Source: Leptolyngbya sp. KIOST-1
GTDB taxonomy: Bacteria > Cyanobacteriota > Cyanobacteriia > Phormidesmidales > Phormidesmidaceae
NCBI RefSeq assembly: GCF_000763385.1
Contig: NZ_JQFA01000002.1
Span: 806,001 to 870,000, forward strand
Reading direction: 5' to 3'
Length of the DNA stretch: 64,000 nt
Of the stretch, positions 36,442 through 46,071 are shown piece after piece. A model generated the notes under the pieces. It worked only from the letters and a program-made list of their open reading frames with translations. It was not told the origin of the DNA and made no database searches. The position numbers were made by a program, and so were the translations under genes. The first letter of the stretch is position 1; each line of letters opens with the position of its first letter.

Positions 36442-37056
36442 ATGGCGCGCCTTTCTACCGAACTTAACCGCTATTTTTTTGAAGAAGTCAGTACGACCCA
36501 GGTGAGCCTCAAAGAGATCTTGACCCTGGCTGGCGAGCGCACCTTTGGCTTTTTGTTTGTGCTGCTGGCCCTGCCCTCGGCACTGCCCGTGCCTGCCCCC
36601 GGCTACTCCGTCCCGTTTGGGATTGTGCTGTTTTTGCTGGCGGTGCAGCTGATTGTGGGCCGGACTCGCCCCTGGCTGCCGGAGAGCTGGAGCCACAAGC
36701 AGTTTGACCTGGGGACGGTACAAAAATTTGTCAAGGCCGGCACCCCCTGGCTGCGGCGGCTGGAGGCCGTTTCCCGGCCCCGGCTGACCCCCATTTGCGC
36801 CAGTCCCCCAGGGCGGGTGGTAATTGGCGTCGCCATCGCGCTGATGGCGGTTTCGATGATGCTGCCCATTCCGCTGACCAACACCCTGCCTGCGATCGGT
36901 ATCTTTGTGACCGGGTTTGGCCTGCTCGACGACGACGGAATGATCAGCGTGGCGGGTCTGGTGCTGTGCCTGATGGGGGGAACGCTGACCTCGCTGATTC
37001 TGCTGTTTGGCTACGAGGCGGTAAGAGCCGGGCTGGATCTTGTGCTACAGCGCTAG
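36442..37056 (+). CDS. ExoD-family exopolysaccharide synthesis membrane protein
   Basis: The 204-residue protein begins with a helical cytoplasmic segment (VSLKEILTLAGERTFGFLFV) and has four to five membrane helices, including PSALPVPAPGYSVPFGIVLF, the typical ExoD core. ExoD affects exopolysaccharide production and alkali sensitivity in rhizobia; the biochemical role is unknown. The hydrolase upstream ends 143 bp before it. Confidence 0.85.
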   Translation: MARLSTELNRYFFEEVSTTQVSLKEILTLAGERTFGFLFVLLALPSALPVPAPGYSVPFGIVLFLLAVQLIVGRTRPWLPESWSHKQFDLGTVQKFVKAGTPWLRRLEAVSRPRLTPICASPPGRVVIGVAIALMAVSMMLPIPLTNTLPAIGIFVTGFGLLDDDGMISVAGLVLCLMGGTLTSLILLFGYEAVRAGLDLVLQR

Positions 37057-37241
37057 ATCTTGAGTCTGCCACCGCAGGGTCTACCGATTCCTACCGATTC
37101 CCTGGCAAAACTGGGGTTTTACAGTTATCGTGCCAACGCTCCAGCGTTGACACCACTTGTCCGGACGCTCTTGAGTCTCCTCAGGACGGGGCGCAGGAGT
37201 GCCATTGGGGGCATTATACGCGAAGCGTAGGAACGATAGGG

Positions 37242-37258
37242 ATTGATGGCAGCCCCTA
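37242..37258 (-). repeat. Solo end of a family 1 MITE at the protease stop codon
   Basis: ATTGATGGCAGCCCCTA matches the right inverted repeat of family 1 (AATTGATGACAGCCCCTA) with one change. Its terminal CTA is the complement of the TAG stop of the S8 protease gene. The rest of the element is not recognisable to the left. It may be a remnant or a chance match. Confidence 0.4.
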
Positions 37259-39361
37259 GTTCACCCCCAGGGTGAGCGTCCAGCCCAGCAGGGTGCCGGT
37301 GGCTCCGGGGGCGCTGTCTACAACCCGCAGCCGCCAGGTGCCCTGGGCCGGTTGACCAATCAGCCGCACTAGGACTGGAGTGGTTGCCAGGCTGTAGGTC
37401 TGGCGCAGTTCCGTCTGTCGCCCCAGGGTCCGCCCCTGCAGCAACACGCTGCTGCCATCGGGTGCAATCAGCGTCAGGCTGAGGTCACCCAAAAACCCAT
37501 GGTCAACCCTGACCTCTACCTGAATATCGGTAACCGCGCCCGTGGCGGCGATCGCCACGCCGCTCTCCACCCCTCCGAGCTGGTGGTCAGGAATCGCCGC
37601 TGGCGTCTGGTTTTGCTGCTGCACCACCCGACCCAGCTGCCGCCCGGCAAAGGCCCGCCGCTGGGCCTCTCGCACCGCCGCCGCCGCATTCACCTTGCCG
37701 TAGCCAAACCACTGGGAATGGCCGCTGGCATTGTAGGTGCCGTACTGGAGGCCGAGCTGGGGGTCGGGGTTGCGATCGACAATTTTGTCGGCGGTGGCCT
37801 GCAGAATTTCGCGCACCTGTCGGGCGGTCAGATTGGGATTGACCGAGAGCACCAGCCCCGCCACCCCCGCCACCACCGGGCAGGAGCTGGAGGTGCCGCC
37901 AAAGGTATTGGTGTAGTCGTCGCTGGAGTAGCCCGCTCCCTGGGTGCGATCGCTGGTGACCATGCCCAACCCCGGCAGCGCCTGCCGCAGGGGCGGGCCG
38001 GTAGCCACATTCCCCACCTGGGGCAGGGTCATGCTGGGGGGGGCATTGTTGCTGGGGGCCGCCAGGGCAATGTGCTCACCCCAGTTGCTGTAAGCGGCTT
38101 TGGTGCCGAGGCTGGTGGAAGCCGATACCGCGATTACATCGGGGTGAATGGCAAAGCCGCTGAGCCACCGGGTGGGACCGCTCAGCACCGTCTGGGGCCA
38201 CTGGGTTTCGTTGATGGTGCCGCTGACCGGGCGGTTGGCGTTGCCCGCCGAAAACACAATCACGCAGCCCTTGCCATTGCGTCCGGTGGTGGCTGCCCGG
38301 GTGAGGGCATTGGTCTGGCGCAGGGTCAGCGGGAAGTAGGTCGACGCGGGTGACCAGCTACAGGCGATCACCGCCGCCCCCCGCCGCACCGCCTCGTCGA
38401 AAATCTGCTCGATCGCGCGATCGTCAATAAAGCCCGTCGTGCGAATGGGCATAAAGGCGCAGCCCGGGGCCACCCCCACAATGCCAATGGCGTTTTCCTC
38501 ACCGATGGCCAGCCCCGCCACTGCTGTGCCGTGGTTGTCGGTGGGTCGGGTGGGCAGCGGCACAGCGTCGTTGTCCTGCAAATCGAGGGGGGCCACCAGC
38601 TTGCCGGTGCCCTGCAGGTCGGGGTGGTTGAGATCAAAGCCATCGTCGCTGACGGCGATCACCACCGATCGCGCCCCGCGCGTAATATCCCAGGCGGCCT
38701 CCGCAGAGATGTGGGACCCCGGCGCCAGGCTGTTGCCGCCGCTGTGGGACAGGTGCCACTGCTGCCGGAAGCGATCGTCGGTGGGGCGGTAGAGGCTGTC
38801 GGTGGCGATCGCCAGGTTGGGCTCCGCCACCAGCACCCCGTCCAGGGAGACCAGGTGGTTGGCCAGTTTAATTGGGTTTTCAACGGCGGTAGGCGTGACC
38901 CGCACCACCCAGGCATTGGAAATACCCGCCAGCGGTTTTTCGATCGCCAGACCCAGACTGCCCAGGGTCGCCTCAATGGTTGCGGCCGCAGTCTCGGGGC
39001 TGAACTGCACCGTCAGCTGGTCGGTCAGGTAAACCCAGGTTTGGGGGCTATCGACCAGGCGATAGACATGGCTGGCAAACCGCACCGCTGGGTCGCGACG
39101 AACCAGGGCCAGGTCGTTTTCCAGATCGGTCGCTGCCACCTGCCACTCCACCAGTTCCCCCCCAGCTACCGTCCGCAGGGTCAAAGGGTTGAGGCGCTGC
39201 CGCAGCGCTGGGAGAGCGGTGGGGTCGTCCAGGCGGATTGTGAACCGGGTGGGCACCTTTTCGAGCCGCAGTTCTTCGCCACCGCGCTGCAAAATTTCGC
39301 CCCACAGCGCAGGGCGGGGGCCACCGCTAGGTTCGAGCGGATTGGCAGGGGAGGCGGACAT
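37256..39361 (-). CDS. S8 subtilisin-family protease with C-terminal P domain (PrcA-like)
   Basis: From the ATG at 39361 the 701-residue protein has a 220-residue N-terminal prodomain-like region and a subtilase core with Asp239 (AVSDDGFDLNHPDLQG), His277 (DNHGTAVAGLA), oxyanion Asn374 (SAGNAN) and Ser491 (GGTSSSCPVVAGVAGL). It ends with a proprotein-convertase P domain (about 600-701, VRVDHGFLGDLSLTLIAPDG). This is the layout of the calcium-dependent protease PrcA of Anabaena. No signal peptide is visible, which also fits PrcA. A TTG at 39367 would add two residues. Its stop codon lies in a MITE-like end. Confidence 0.88.
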   Translation of the reverse strand: MSASPANPLEPSGGPRPALWGEILQRGGEELRLEKVPTRFTIRLDDPTALPALRQRLNPLTLRTVAGGELVEWQVAATDLENDLALVRRDPAVRFASHVYRLVDSPQTWVYLTDQLTVQFSPETAAATIEATLGSLGLAIEKPLAGISNAWVVRVTPTAVENPIKLANHLVSLDGVLVAEPNLAIATDSLYRPTDDRFRQQWHLSHSGGNSLAPGSHISAEAAWDITRGARSVVIAVSDDGFDLNHPDLQGTGKLVAPLDLQDNDAVPLPTRPTDNHGTAVAGLAIGEENAIGIVGVAPGCAFMPIRTTGFIDDRAIEQIFDEAVRRGAAVIACSWSPASTYFPLTLRQTNALTRAATTGRNGKGCVIVFSAGNANRPVSGTINETQWPQTVLSGPTRWLSGFAIHPDVIAVSASTSLGTKAAYSNWGEHIALAAPSNNAPPSMTLPQVGNVATGPPLRQALPGLGMVTSDRTQGAGYSSDDYTNTFGGTSSSCPVVAGVAGLVLSVNPNLTARQVREILQATADKIVDRNPDPQLGLQYGTYNASGHSQWFGYGKVNAAAAVREAQRRAFAGRQLGRVVQQQNQTPAAIPDHQLGGVESGVAIAATGAVTDIQVEVRVDHGFLGDLSLTLIAPDGSSVLLQGRTLGRQTELRQTYSLATTPVLVRLIGQPAQGTWRLRVVDSAPGATGTLLGWTLTLGVN

Positions 39362-39545
39362 GGGCAATGGGCCAGCGGCGAGAACGGTTGCCCCCTAAAT
39401 TGGTCTGAGGCCGGGCGATGGCGTGACGGTAGTTCCCTTGGGTCAGTTGTCTGACTGGGCCACCCGATCGGTGCTACACCATACTGAGATGATAAGATAC
39501 CCCAGTAAATTCCTGTTCGGTTGTCCCTCACCCCCCTTGTAGTTC

Positions 39546-40130
39546 ATGGTCGCTTCTCCTAATTTTTTGCGTTACACCTTAGGCGGTTGGGCCGCTGCGG
39601 CATTGTCGATAGCCCTGGTTGGGGGGTTGTCTGGAACAGCGCTGGCTCAGGCGGGCAGTGCCGACCCGGTGCGTCCGCTCAATCAGGCTTCCAGCTCCCT
39701 GAGCATTGCCTCGGGGCAGCAGTTGATGACCGAAGCCAGCGCCGCGATCGCCGAGCAAAACTACACCCTGGCCGAAGAAAAACTGAGGCAGGCCCGCGAG
39801 AGCTTTAACCAGATCTCGACCTACTACCAGGAGCTGGCCCAGATGTTTGTCGGCATCGACACCCGAATCAACCGCAGCAATCGCGAAAGAGCTCTGGAAA
39901 CAGCTCAGCTGCGGGATCAGGCCTCCTACCAGCTGGCCCTGGTTCACCGCGCCCAGAACCAACCCAACCAGGCGGTGCCCCTGCTGATGGAGATTCTGCG
40001 CAGCCAGCAGCCAACTCGGGAACTGGGCCAGCGCGCCTATCAGCAGCTGTTTGAGCTTGGCTTCGTCGATGAGCCCTACGCCGGGCGCGCCGCCAACACC
40101 CCCGCCGCTCCTGCCACCCCCGCCGAGTAG
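39546..40130 (+). CDS. Periplasmic helical (TPR-like) hypothetical protein
   Basis: The 194-residue protein has a signal peptide (AAAALSIALVGGLSGTALA-QA, cleavage near residue 36) and an alpha-helical body with a TPR-like pattern (AAIAEQNYTLAEEKLRQARE, LALVHRAQNQPNQAVPLLME). The tail is rich in Ala/Pro/Thr. It is probably a periplasmic scaffold. No family name is certain. It diverges from the S8 protease gene across a 184-bp gap. Confidence 0.65.
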   Translation: MVASPNFLRYTLGGWAAAALSIALVGGLSGTALAQAGSADPVRPLNQASSSLSIASGQQLMTEASAAIAEQNYTLAEEKLRQARESFNQISTYYQELAQMFVGIDTRINRSNRERALETAQLRDQASYQLALVHRAQNQPNQAVPLLMEILRSQQPTRELGQRAYQQLFELGFVDEPYAGRAANTPAAPATPAE

Positions 40131-40269
40131 GCAGTTCGGGTCTTCATCTCTCTTGCTCATCCATAGCCAAATTCAATTCCTGCCGGGTTAAGTACTGGGC
40201 ATTTGACCTGGCAATATGGGTTTAGGGAATTTGAGTACCCCGCTACCTACCCTAAAAGGAAACCGTGCC

Positions 40270-40536
40270 ATGATTACTCCCGATCAGGTTAGCGCCATGA
40301 TTAAAGCTGGCCTTCCCGATGCCGACGTGCAGGTGCAAGATCTGACCGGCGGCGGCGACCACTACCAGGTGGTAGTGGTGTCGTCACAGTTTGAGGGGCG
40401 CAGCCTGGTGCAGCAGCACCAGCTGGTGTACGGGGCCGTACGCGAAGCCATGTCCTCCGAAGCCATCCATGCGCTAGCCTTGAAGACGTACACTCCAGGC
40501 GACTGGGCTGCTCAAGGTGCCGCTCAAAGCGCCTAA
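40270..40536 (+). CDS. BolA-family protein
   Basis: The 88-residue protein begins [20 protein letters not shown] and has the BolA class II KH-like core: [20 protein letters not shown] then [14 protein letters not shown] with conserved histidines. BolA proteins pair with CGFS glutaredoxins to bind a [2Fe-2S] cluster. The gene for such a glutaredoxin starts 115 bp downstream on the same strand, so the two probably form a functional pair and an operon. The ATG at 40270 is chosen because upstream frames lack similarity. Confidence 0.92.
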   Translation: MITPDQVSAMIKAGLPDADVQVQDLTGGGDHYQVVVVSSQFEGRSLVQQHQLVYGAVREAMSSEAIHALALKTYTPGDWAAQGAAQSA

Positions 40537-40651
40537 GTTCCCCGCTAAAACCACTCTGTAAGCTTTGGACTCAGGCAAAAGCCTGGTTTTTGAACAAGGT
40601 CTAGGCCCGGATTTCTTCAACCGTTCCCCATTCTGCAAAGGTATCGACGCC

Positions 40652-40975
40652 ATGGATTCGGCAACCAAAGAAAAACTCGACCAGCTGATTCAAAACAACA
40701 CCATCATGGTGTTTATGAAGGGCAACAAGCTAATGCCCCAGTGCGGGTTCTCCAACAACGTGGTGCAAATTCTCAACGTGCTGGGCGTTCCCTTCGAAAC
40801 GGTTGACGTGCTGGCCGATCCAGACATTCGCCAGGGCATCAAAGAGTATTCCAACTGGCCCACAATTCCCCAGGTGTACATCAACGGTGAGTTCATCGGC
40901 GGCTCCGACATCCTGATCGAGCTGTACCAGAACGGCAAGCTTCAGGAAATGGTCGAGATCGCCCTGGCATCCTAG
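40652..40975 (+). CDS. grxD: Monothiol CGFS glutaredoxin (Grx4/GrxD type)
   Basis: The 107-residue protein contains [12 protein letters not shown] with the CGFS active site, [20 protein letters not shown] (glutathione-binding TIPQ and GG motifs) and an N-terminal [24 protein letters not shown] glutaredoxins carry [2Fe-2S] clusters with glutathione and hand them to acceptors. The bolA gene lies just upstream. An in-frame TTG at 40565 would add 29 residues and is unlikely. Confidence 0.95.
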   Translation: MDSATKEKLDQLIQNNTIMVFMKGNKLMPQCGFSNNVVQILNVLGVPFETVDVLADPDIRQGIKEYSNWPTIPQVYINGEFIGGSDILIELYQNGKLQEMVEIALAS

Positions 40976-41040
40976 GGCGAGTCATCATTAGGAGTAAATA
41001 CGACCCGAGATGGCGTTGCTGAATCGCGGTATCGGTTTGG

Positions 41041-41068
41041 CTAGGGGCAAACGATCGTTTGCCCCTAG
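41041..41068. repeat. Dispersed 28-bp palindrome between convergent genes
   Basis: CTAGGGGCAAACGATCGTTTGCCCCTAG (given here as two 14-base halves: CTAGGGGCAAACGA / TCGTTTGCCCCTAG) is a perfect palindrome. It is the longest of four related copies and sits 66 bp after grxD and 36 bp after the end of the Rieske gene, so it could act as a shared terminator-like hairpin. Confidence 0.7.
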
Positions 41069-41103
41069 CTTTTGAAGGGGCTGGGTTTAACTCCTGCCAT
41101 CGG

Positions 41104-42132
41104 TCAAGCCGTGTAGATCGCGCCCAGACCGAGCGATCGCAGCCCCCGGCGGTAGGTAATAGACGTCTTATCGGCCCCGATGTGGGATTCTGCCGCCATA
41201 TCCAGGGGCAGGTCTTCGGGGTATTGGGCTTCTACCACTTCCTTGTCCTCCTCAAACACCTGGTAGTTAAACTCGTACACCGGCTCCAGGGGCATATCCT
41301 TGTCGAAGTTGCGGCAAATCGGCACAAACACGCGGGTTTTGCGGGCCGACACCGGGCTGGCCGCGTTTAGAATGCACAGCCGCCCCTGCCCCGGAAAGTG
41401 CACCGTGAGCCGCGCCGCAAAGGGCAGAAATACCTCAAACACCCGCAGCCACTTAAAGTCCGCCGGTGCCCGGTCCTGCATGGCCTTGGGGAAATTGCTC
41501 ACGGTGCTGAGGTATTCCGCCCGCAGCCCGTGCTCGGTCGCCACCACCTCGTAGCGGGGCACCACCGGATTGTTGATGTCGCCAAAGGTTTCGGTGTGCA
41601 CCCAGGCAAAGTGAGCCACGTCTAAAAAGCCCTCTATCTGCCGCCCCGCCGCCGCCTCGAGGTCCACCGCCTGGGGCAAAATTTGCTGATACTCGGGGTC
41701 GTCCCACTCGGGCAGGGCGGGCAGGGGGTACAGGTTGCCACCACTGAGGTTGGTCCAGATCAGGCCATAGGCCTCTTGCACCGGGTAGGTTTTCAGGCAC
41801 AGCTTTTTAGGAATACTGGCCTCGGGGTTGGCCGGCACCTTGACGCACTGCCCATCGGCGGAGTAGTGAAAGCCGTGGTACTTACACACCAGCTCATCCC
41901 CCGACACCCAGCCCAGGCTGAGGGGCACACCCCGATGCAGACAGATATCGTTGGCAACCGATAGGCCGCCGCTGGTGCGCCAGATCACCAGTCGCTGGTC
42001 CAGCAGGGTTGCGGTGACAGGCCGATCGCTGACATCGCGGCTAAAGGCAATCGGATACCAGAACGGGTAGAGGGCATCCCAATCGGACTCGGTAAAGGTG
42101 CATCCCCTGGGGTAAATCTGCTGATGGGCCAT
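41104..42132 (-). CDS. Rieske 2Fe-2S ring-hydroxylating oxygenase
   Basis: From the ATG at 42132 the 342-residue protein begins MAHQQIYPRGCTFTESDWDA. It has a Rieske centre (CLHRG ... CKYHGFHY, Cys-x-His and Cys-x2-His) within residues 60-95 and a mononuclear iron motif in DVAHFAWVHTETFGD. It belongs to the oxygenase alpha-subunit group that includes pheophorbide a oxygenase and vanillate demethylase. There is no C-terminal membrane helix or CxxC as in plant PaO, so a soluble enzyme is likely. The substrate and reductase are unknown. The gene stands alone. Confidence 0.85.
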   Translation of the reverse strand: MAHQQIYPRGCTFTESDWDALYPFWYPIAFSRDVSDRPVTATLLDQRLVIWRTSGGLSVANDICLHRGVPLSLGWVSGDELVCKYHGFHYSADGQCVKVPANPEASIPKKLCLKTYPVQEAYGLIWTNLSGGNLYPLPALPEWDDPEYQQILPQAVDLEAAAGRQIEGFLDVAHFAWVHTETFGDINNPVVPRYEVVATEHGLRAEYLSTVSNFPKAMQDRAPADFKWLRVFEVFLPFAARLTVHFPGQGRLCILNAASPVSARKTRVFVPICRNFDKDMPLEPVYEFNYQVFEEDKEVVEAQYPEDLPLDMAAESHIGADKTSITYRRGLRSLGLGAIYTA

Positions 42133-42282
42133 GGTCGTGCCTAAAGAACTCTGCGTCAGCAATAGCAGACCGCAAAACCGCACGTCTGACGCCAGCAATA
42201 CAGCCTGGGGGGAGTATTGCTAACGCCATAAGTTGCCGGGGCCAAAGCTTGCTAGGGTGAAGCCAAACCCATCGCCAACACC

Positions 42283-43788
42283 ATGCCTGCGCCTGCCTCC
42301 GCTTTACCCGCTGACTTTCAGCAGCGCCTCGATCGCTCCGCTATTACCCGCCCCATGGTGGTGCCGTGGCTGCTGGCCGCCAGCCTGATTGCCCTCGATG
42401 GGTTCGACTTTTTTATCATCGGGGTGGCGCTGCCCTTTTTACAGCGGGACTTCAGCCTGGGGCCAGCGGCGGTTGGCGCTGTGGCTTCGGCGGCGGTGGC
42501 CGGCTCGCTGGTGGGCTCCCTCACCCTCGGCCCCCTGACCGATCGGGTTGGCCGGCAGCCCATGCTGGTGGCGGATGTAGTGCTGTTTGTGGTGGCGACC
42601 GCTGGCACCGCCCTGGCCTGGAACCTGGCCTCCCTGGTGGCATTTCGCTTTCTGGTGGGGGTTGGCATTGGGGCCGACTACCCGATCAGCGTGGCCTATA
42701 TCGTGGAAAACGTGCCCAGCCGCCACCGCAACCGCCTGGTCATTGGCGCGTTTTCATTTCAGGCGGTGGGGGCCCTGGTGGGGGCGATCGCCGGGCTGCT
42801 GGTAATGCAGACATTCAACCGGGTCTACCCCGGCGATGAGCTGGTGGCGATTCACTACGCCTGGCGCTGGATCTCGGCGATCGGGGTGGCCCTGGCGATC
42901 GCGGTGGCCCTGCTGCGGCTCTGGATCCCCCTGGAAAGCCCGGCCTACCTGCTGGCCAAGGGAGACTACGCCAGGGCATCGGCGGCGGCGACTACCCTTC
43001 TGGGTACCCCCACAACCTTCCAGCCCGACCCAGCCACGCCCCCCGCCGCCGCTCGCCCCTCCTACCGCGATCTCTTTGCCCCGGCCTACCGCCGCCAGAC
43101 GATTCTGGCGGCGGTGCCGTGGTTTTTGCAGGATATTGCCACCTACGGGGTGGGCATTTTTACCCCAGTTATTCTGGGGGCGCTGGCGTTTGGTGGAGCG
43201 GCGGGCCTCATGCCCCAAACAATGGCTGCAGCCCAGGGCTCGGCTGTCGTCGACCTATTTTTGATCGGGGGCTTTTTGCTGGCGCTGCTGCTGGTGCAGC
43301 CCCTGGGGCCAATCGTGCTGCAAATTACGGGCTTTTTGGGGATGGCGGTAGGGCTGGGGTTGCTGGCGGCCTCCACCGGCCTGCCCCCAGGCAGCCCCAC
43401 GGCCCTGGGGCTGGTGTTTGGCGGCTTTTTGCTATTTAACCTGCTGATGAATGCTGGCCCCAACGCCACCACCTTTTTGCTTTCGGGGGCGGTTTTTCCA
43501 GCCCCCATTCGGGCCAGTGGGGCAGGCCTGGCCGCAGCGGTGGCCAAGGCCGGGGCTGTAGTGGGTACGCTGGGGCTGCCGATTTTGCAGCAGACCCTGG
43601 GGCTGGCTCCGATGCTGGAGCTGCTGGCGGGCCTGTGCGGGGTGGCGGCGCTGATCACCTTTGTCTTTCGGGTGGATACCAGTGCTGGGCAGCGGGGTGA
43701 CCTGCCGCATCAGCTGCCCCGACCGATCGCACCGCTCCTCAACGGTAGGAGGCTTTGGCCCAGGTGCCCAGCCCCTAGCCAGCGGTGA
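42283..43788 (+). CDS. MFS transporter (sugar or organic-acid H+ symporter type)
   Basis: The 501-residue protein has 12 predicted membrane segments. The signature loops are LGPLTDRVGRQPM after TM2 and FRFLVGVGIGADYPISVAYI with PSRHRNR after TM4. Those motifs place it in the MFS_1/sugar_tr group of anion, aromatic-acid or sugar symporters. Its last five codons overlap the end of the convergent RNase gene by 14 bp. The C-terminal tail is Pro-rich. The substrate cannot be read. Confidence 0.85.
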   Translation: MPAPASALPADFQQRLDRSAITRPMVVPWLLAASLIALDGFDFFIIGVALPFLQRDFSLGPAAVGAVASAAVAGSLVGSLTLGPLTDRVGRQPMLVADVVLFVVATAGTALAWNLASLVAFRFLVGVGIGADYPISVAYIVENVPSRHRNRLVIGAFSFQAVGALVGAIAGLLVMQTFNRVYPGDELVAIHYAWRWISAIGVALAIAVALLRLWIPLESPAYLLAKGDYARASAAATTLLGTPTTFQPDPATPPAAARPSYRDLFAPAYRRQTILAAVPWFLQDIATYGVGIFTPVILGALAFGGAAGLMPQTMAAAQGSAVVDLFLIGGFLLALLLVQPLGPIVLQITGFLGMAVGLGLLAASTGLPPGSPTALGLVFGGFLLFNLLMNAGPNATTFLLSGAVFPAPIRASGAGLAAAVAKAGAVVGTLGLPILQQTLGLAPMLELLAGLCGVAALITFVFRVDTSAGQRGDLPHQLPRPIAPLLNGRRLWPRCPAPSQR

Positions 43789-45811
43789 CCACCGCCGCCG
43801 ACTCCTCGCTTTCGGCCACCTCTTCAAAGCGAATTACGTCCTGGCGGGGGCTGGCGTGGCTGACCCGCACCTGGAGCTGTTCACCCAGGGCTACGGCCCG
43901 GTTGAAGCGCATCGCCAGCTCCAGCCCCAGGTCTTCGACCATGATTAGCCCTAGCCCCTCGTCCTCCCGCAGCCAGCGCAGCAGCATCACCTCCCAGACT
44001 CGATCCTGGTGGCGGCGCAGGTACTCCAGCGCCCAGTAGCGCTTGGTCTGTCGCTCGACCAGGGTGGCCTCGTAGGCGGCGGAGCTGGCCCCGATCGCCA
44101 GTTCGGTCACTTCGGTCGAGGAAAAGGGCAGCGGCTCGCCCCGCAGGTGGGCCTTGAGCTGAAAGTGGGTAACCAGGTCGAGGTAGCGGCGAATGGGGGA
44201 GGTCACCTGGCTGTAACTGTCCAGCCCCAGGGTGGCGTGGCGGCTGGGGGTGACGCCCACTTCGCTCCGGGTCATGCAGCGGCGAATGGCGGAGTCGCGC
44301 ACCCAGCCCGTGGGTAGCGAGATCAGCTCTTCGTCGGAGGGCAGCTCGGGCTGGGGCTGGCTGCGAAAGGGAATGGCCAGGGCATGGGTCTGACCGTAGC
44401 GGGCGGCGGCTTCCCCAGCCAGAATCATCATTTCGGCCACCATTTGCCGCGCCATCGAGTCGTTGAACACCTCGATCACAATGTCGTCGCCCGCCCCGGA
44501 CACCTTGATGCTGGACTCGGGCATGTTGATGTTGATAGCACCCTGGGTCAGCCGCCACTGGCCGCGCACCTTGGCCCAGTGGGCCAGCCCCTGCAGCTCC
44601 GGCTCGGCGGTAATGCCCAGCTCCAGCATTTCGTCCACATCGTCGTAGGTGAGACGGTAGGTGGGGCGAATCAGGGTGGGGTGAATGTGGTAGTCCTGAA
44701 TGTCCCCCTCAGGGCTGAGGGTGATGCCAAAGCTGAGGGCGCAGCAGGTTTGGCCCTGAAGCAGGCTCATGGCTCCGGTGGCCAGCTCCAGCGGAAACAT
44801 GGGAATCATGCCGGTGGGCAGGTAAACCGTGGTGCAGCGACGGCGGGCCTCCAGGTCGAGATCGTCCCCCGGCAGCAGCCAGCGGGTGGGGTCAGCGATG
44901 TGCACCCAGAGGCGCTGGCTGCCATCGGCCAGGGTTTCCAGGCTGAGCCCGTCGTCGATTTCCTGGGTGCTGGCGTCGTCTACCGTGTAGACCTTGAGGT
45001 CAGTGAGGTCTAGCCGCTGAGCGTCTGGGTCAGGGGGCGGAGACTGAAGCCGCTGCTGCGCCATGACAAGGGTTTCCTCAGAAAAGTGGCTGGGGACTTG
45101 GCTGCGGCGCAGGGCCAGATTTTCGTGGATGCTCCACAGTCCCAGTGCCACTAGGGTATCAAATGCGCCCGCCGCTGTCGGGGCCACACCCAGCGCGTTC
45201 AAAATTTCTGCCGCCTGGGTGCGCTGGCTGGACTCATCGCCAAAGAGGGCCAGACGTTCGAGGGTTTCGAGCCGGGGCCGATCGCCTTTTTCCCAGGCCA
45301 CGGTTTTGCCCGCCAGCCCCTGGCGAGCCTTGGTCATAAACGACTCCCACTCCTGCTGGCGCTGGGTTTCGCGCTCAATTTGCAGGCGCAGTTCCTCGAC
45401 CTGGGCCACAGGGCGGGGTTCGTAGCGATCGCCCTTCTGCTTAAAAAAAACTTTGTCTTCTGCCAACAGCCGGTGGGCCGCGTAGCAAAACGCGGGGCTT
45501 TGGTCTGAGAACAACAACTGCGCCAAAGCCGCCGGGTCGGCAGACTCCCCGGCTTCGCTCAAAAACTCCCAGGCAATTTCAAGGCTGGACGGATCGATGT
45601 ACGACTCAGCCTCGGCGACAAAGGGGCCGATATCGCCAGGTTTATAGGGACCGCCGCTGGCCTCATAGTTGAAGTCGCGCGGGTGCAGGGTGTGGGCTTG
45701 ACCACGCTCGTCGATAACCACCCAGTTTTTTTTGCCCTCGGGCCGGTCTACCACCCCTAAACGGGGCTGCCCCTGGTGCTTAAATTCGACTAGCGTTCCT
45801 TTGTCAACCAA
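43775..45811 (-). CDS. RNase II/R-family exoribonuclease
   Basis: The 678-residue protein has an N-terminal OB-like region, a helical linker, and an RNB catalytic domain from about residue 275: VDDASTQEIDDGLSLE and HIADPTRWLLPGDDLDLEA carry the Asp residues for metal binding. VTSPIRRYLDLVTHFQLKA is the C-terminal RNB signature. The protein should degrade RNA 3' to 5'. No S1 domain beyond a short C-terminal barrel is obvious. It is read in the same direction as rpmG and rpsR and begins 36 bp after rpsR, so it is probably in their operon. Confidence 0.92.
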   Translation of the reverse strand: MVDKGTLVEFKHQGQPRLGVVDRPEGKKNWVVIDERGQAHTLHPRDFNYEASGGPYKPGDIGPFVAEAESYIDPSSLEIAWEFLSEAGESADPAALAQLLFSDQSPAFCYAAHRLLAEDKVFFKQKGDRYEPRPVAQVEELRLQIERETQRQQEWESFMTKARQGLAGKTVAWEKGDRPRLETLERLALFGDESSQRTQAAEILNALGVAPTAAGAFDTLVALGLWSIHENLALRRSQVPSHFSEETLVMAQQRLQSPPPDPDAQRLDLTDLKVYTVDDASTQEIDDGLSLETLADGSQRLWVHIADPTRWLLPGDDLDLEARRRCTTVYLPTGMIPMFPLELATGAMSLLQGQTCCALSFGITLSPEGDIQDYHIHPTLIRPTYRLTYDDVDEMLELGITAEPELQGLAHWAKVRGQWRLTQGAININMPESSIKVSGAGDDIVIEVFNDSMARQMVAEMMILAGEAAARYGQTHALAIPFRSQPQPELPSDEELISLPTGWVRDSAIRRCMTRSEVGVTPSRHATLGLDSYSQVTSPIRRYLDLVTHFQLKAHLRGEPLPFSSTEVTELAIGASSAAYEATLVERQTKRYWALEYLRRHQDRVWEVMLLRWLREDEGLGLIMVEDLGLELAMRFNRAVALGEQLQVRVSHASPRQDVIRFEEVAESEESAAVVTAG

Positions 45812-45846
45812 GCCAACACCCTAGCGATCGCCATCTTTAGCCTAGC

Positions 45847-46062
45847 CTAGCCTTCCCCATTCACATAGGGCAGCAGGGCAATAATGCGGGCACGCTTGAT
45901 GGCGGTGGTGAGATCCCGCTGTTGCTTAGCGGTCAAGCCAGTGATGCGGCGAGGCAGAATTTTGCCCCGCTCGGTGATGAACTTGCGGAGCAAATCGACA
46001 TCTTTATAGTCAATTGGGTCTCCGGGCTTGATTGGAGATACTCGACGACGGAAGTAGGCCAT
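45847..46062 (-). CDS. rpsR: 30S ribosomal protein S18
   Basis: The 71-residue protein begins [20 protein letters not shown] and contains [20 protein letters not shown], the S18 signature. It sits 9 bp after rpmG and before the RNase gene, as in many cyanobacteria. Confidence 0.97.
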   Translation of the reverse strand: MAYFRRRVSPIKPGDPIDYKDVDLLRKFITERGKILPRRITGLTAKQQRDLTTAIKRARIIALLPYVNGEG

Positions 46063-46071
46063 GGGTGATAA

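Noticed and set aside
38531-39454. A 307-codon plus-strand frame
   Set aside because: It is antisense to the S8 protease with a complete catalytic triad.
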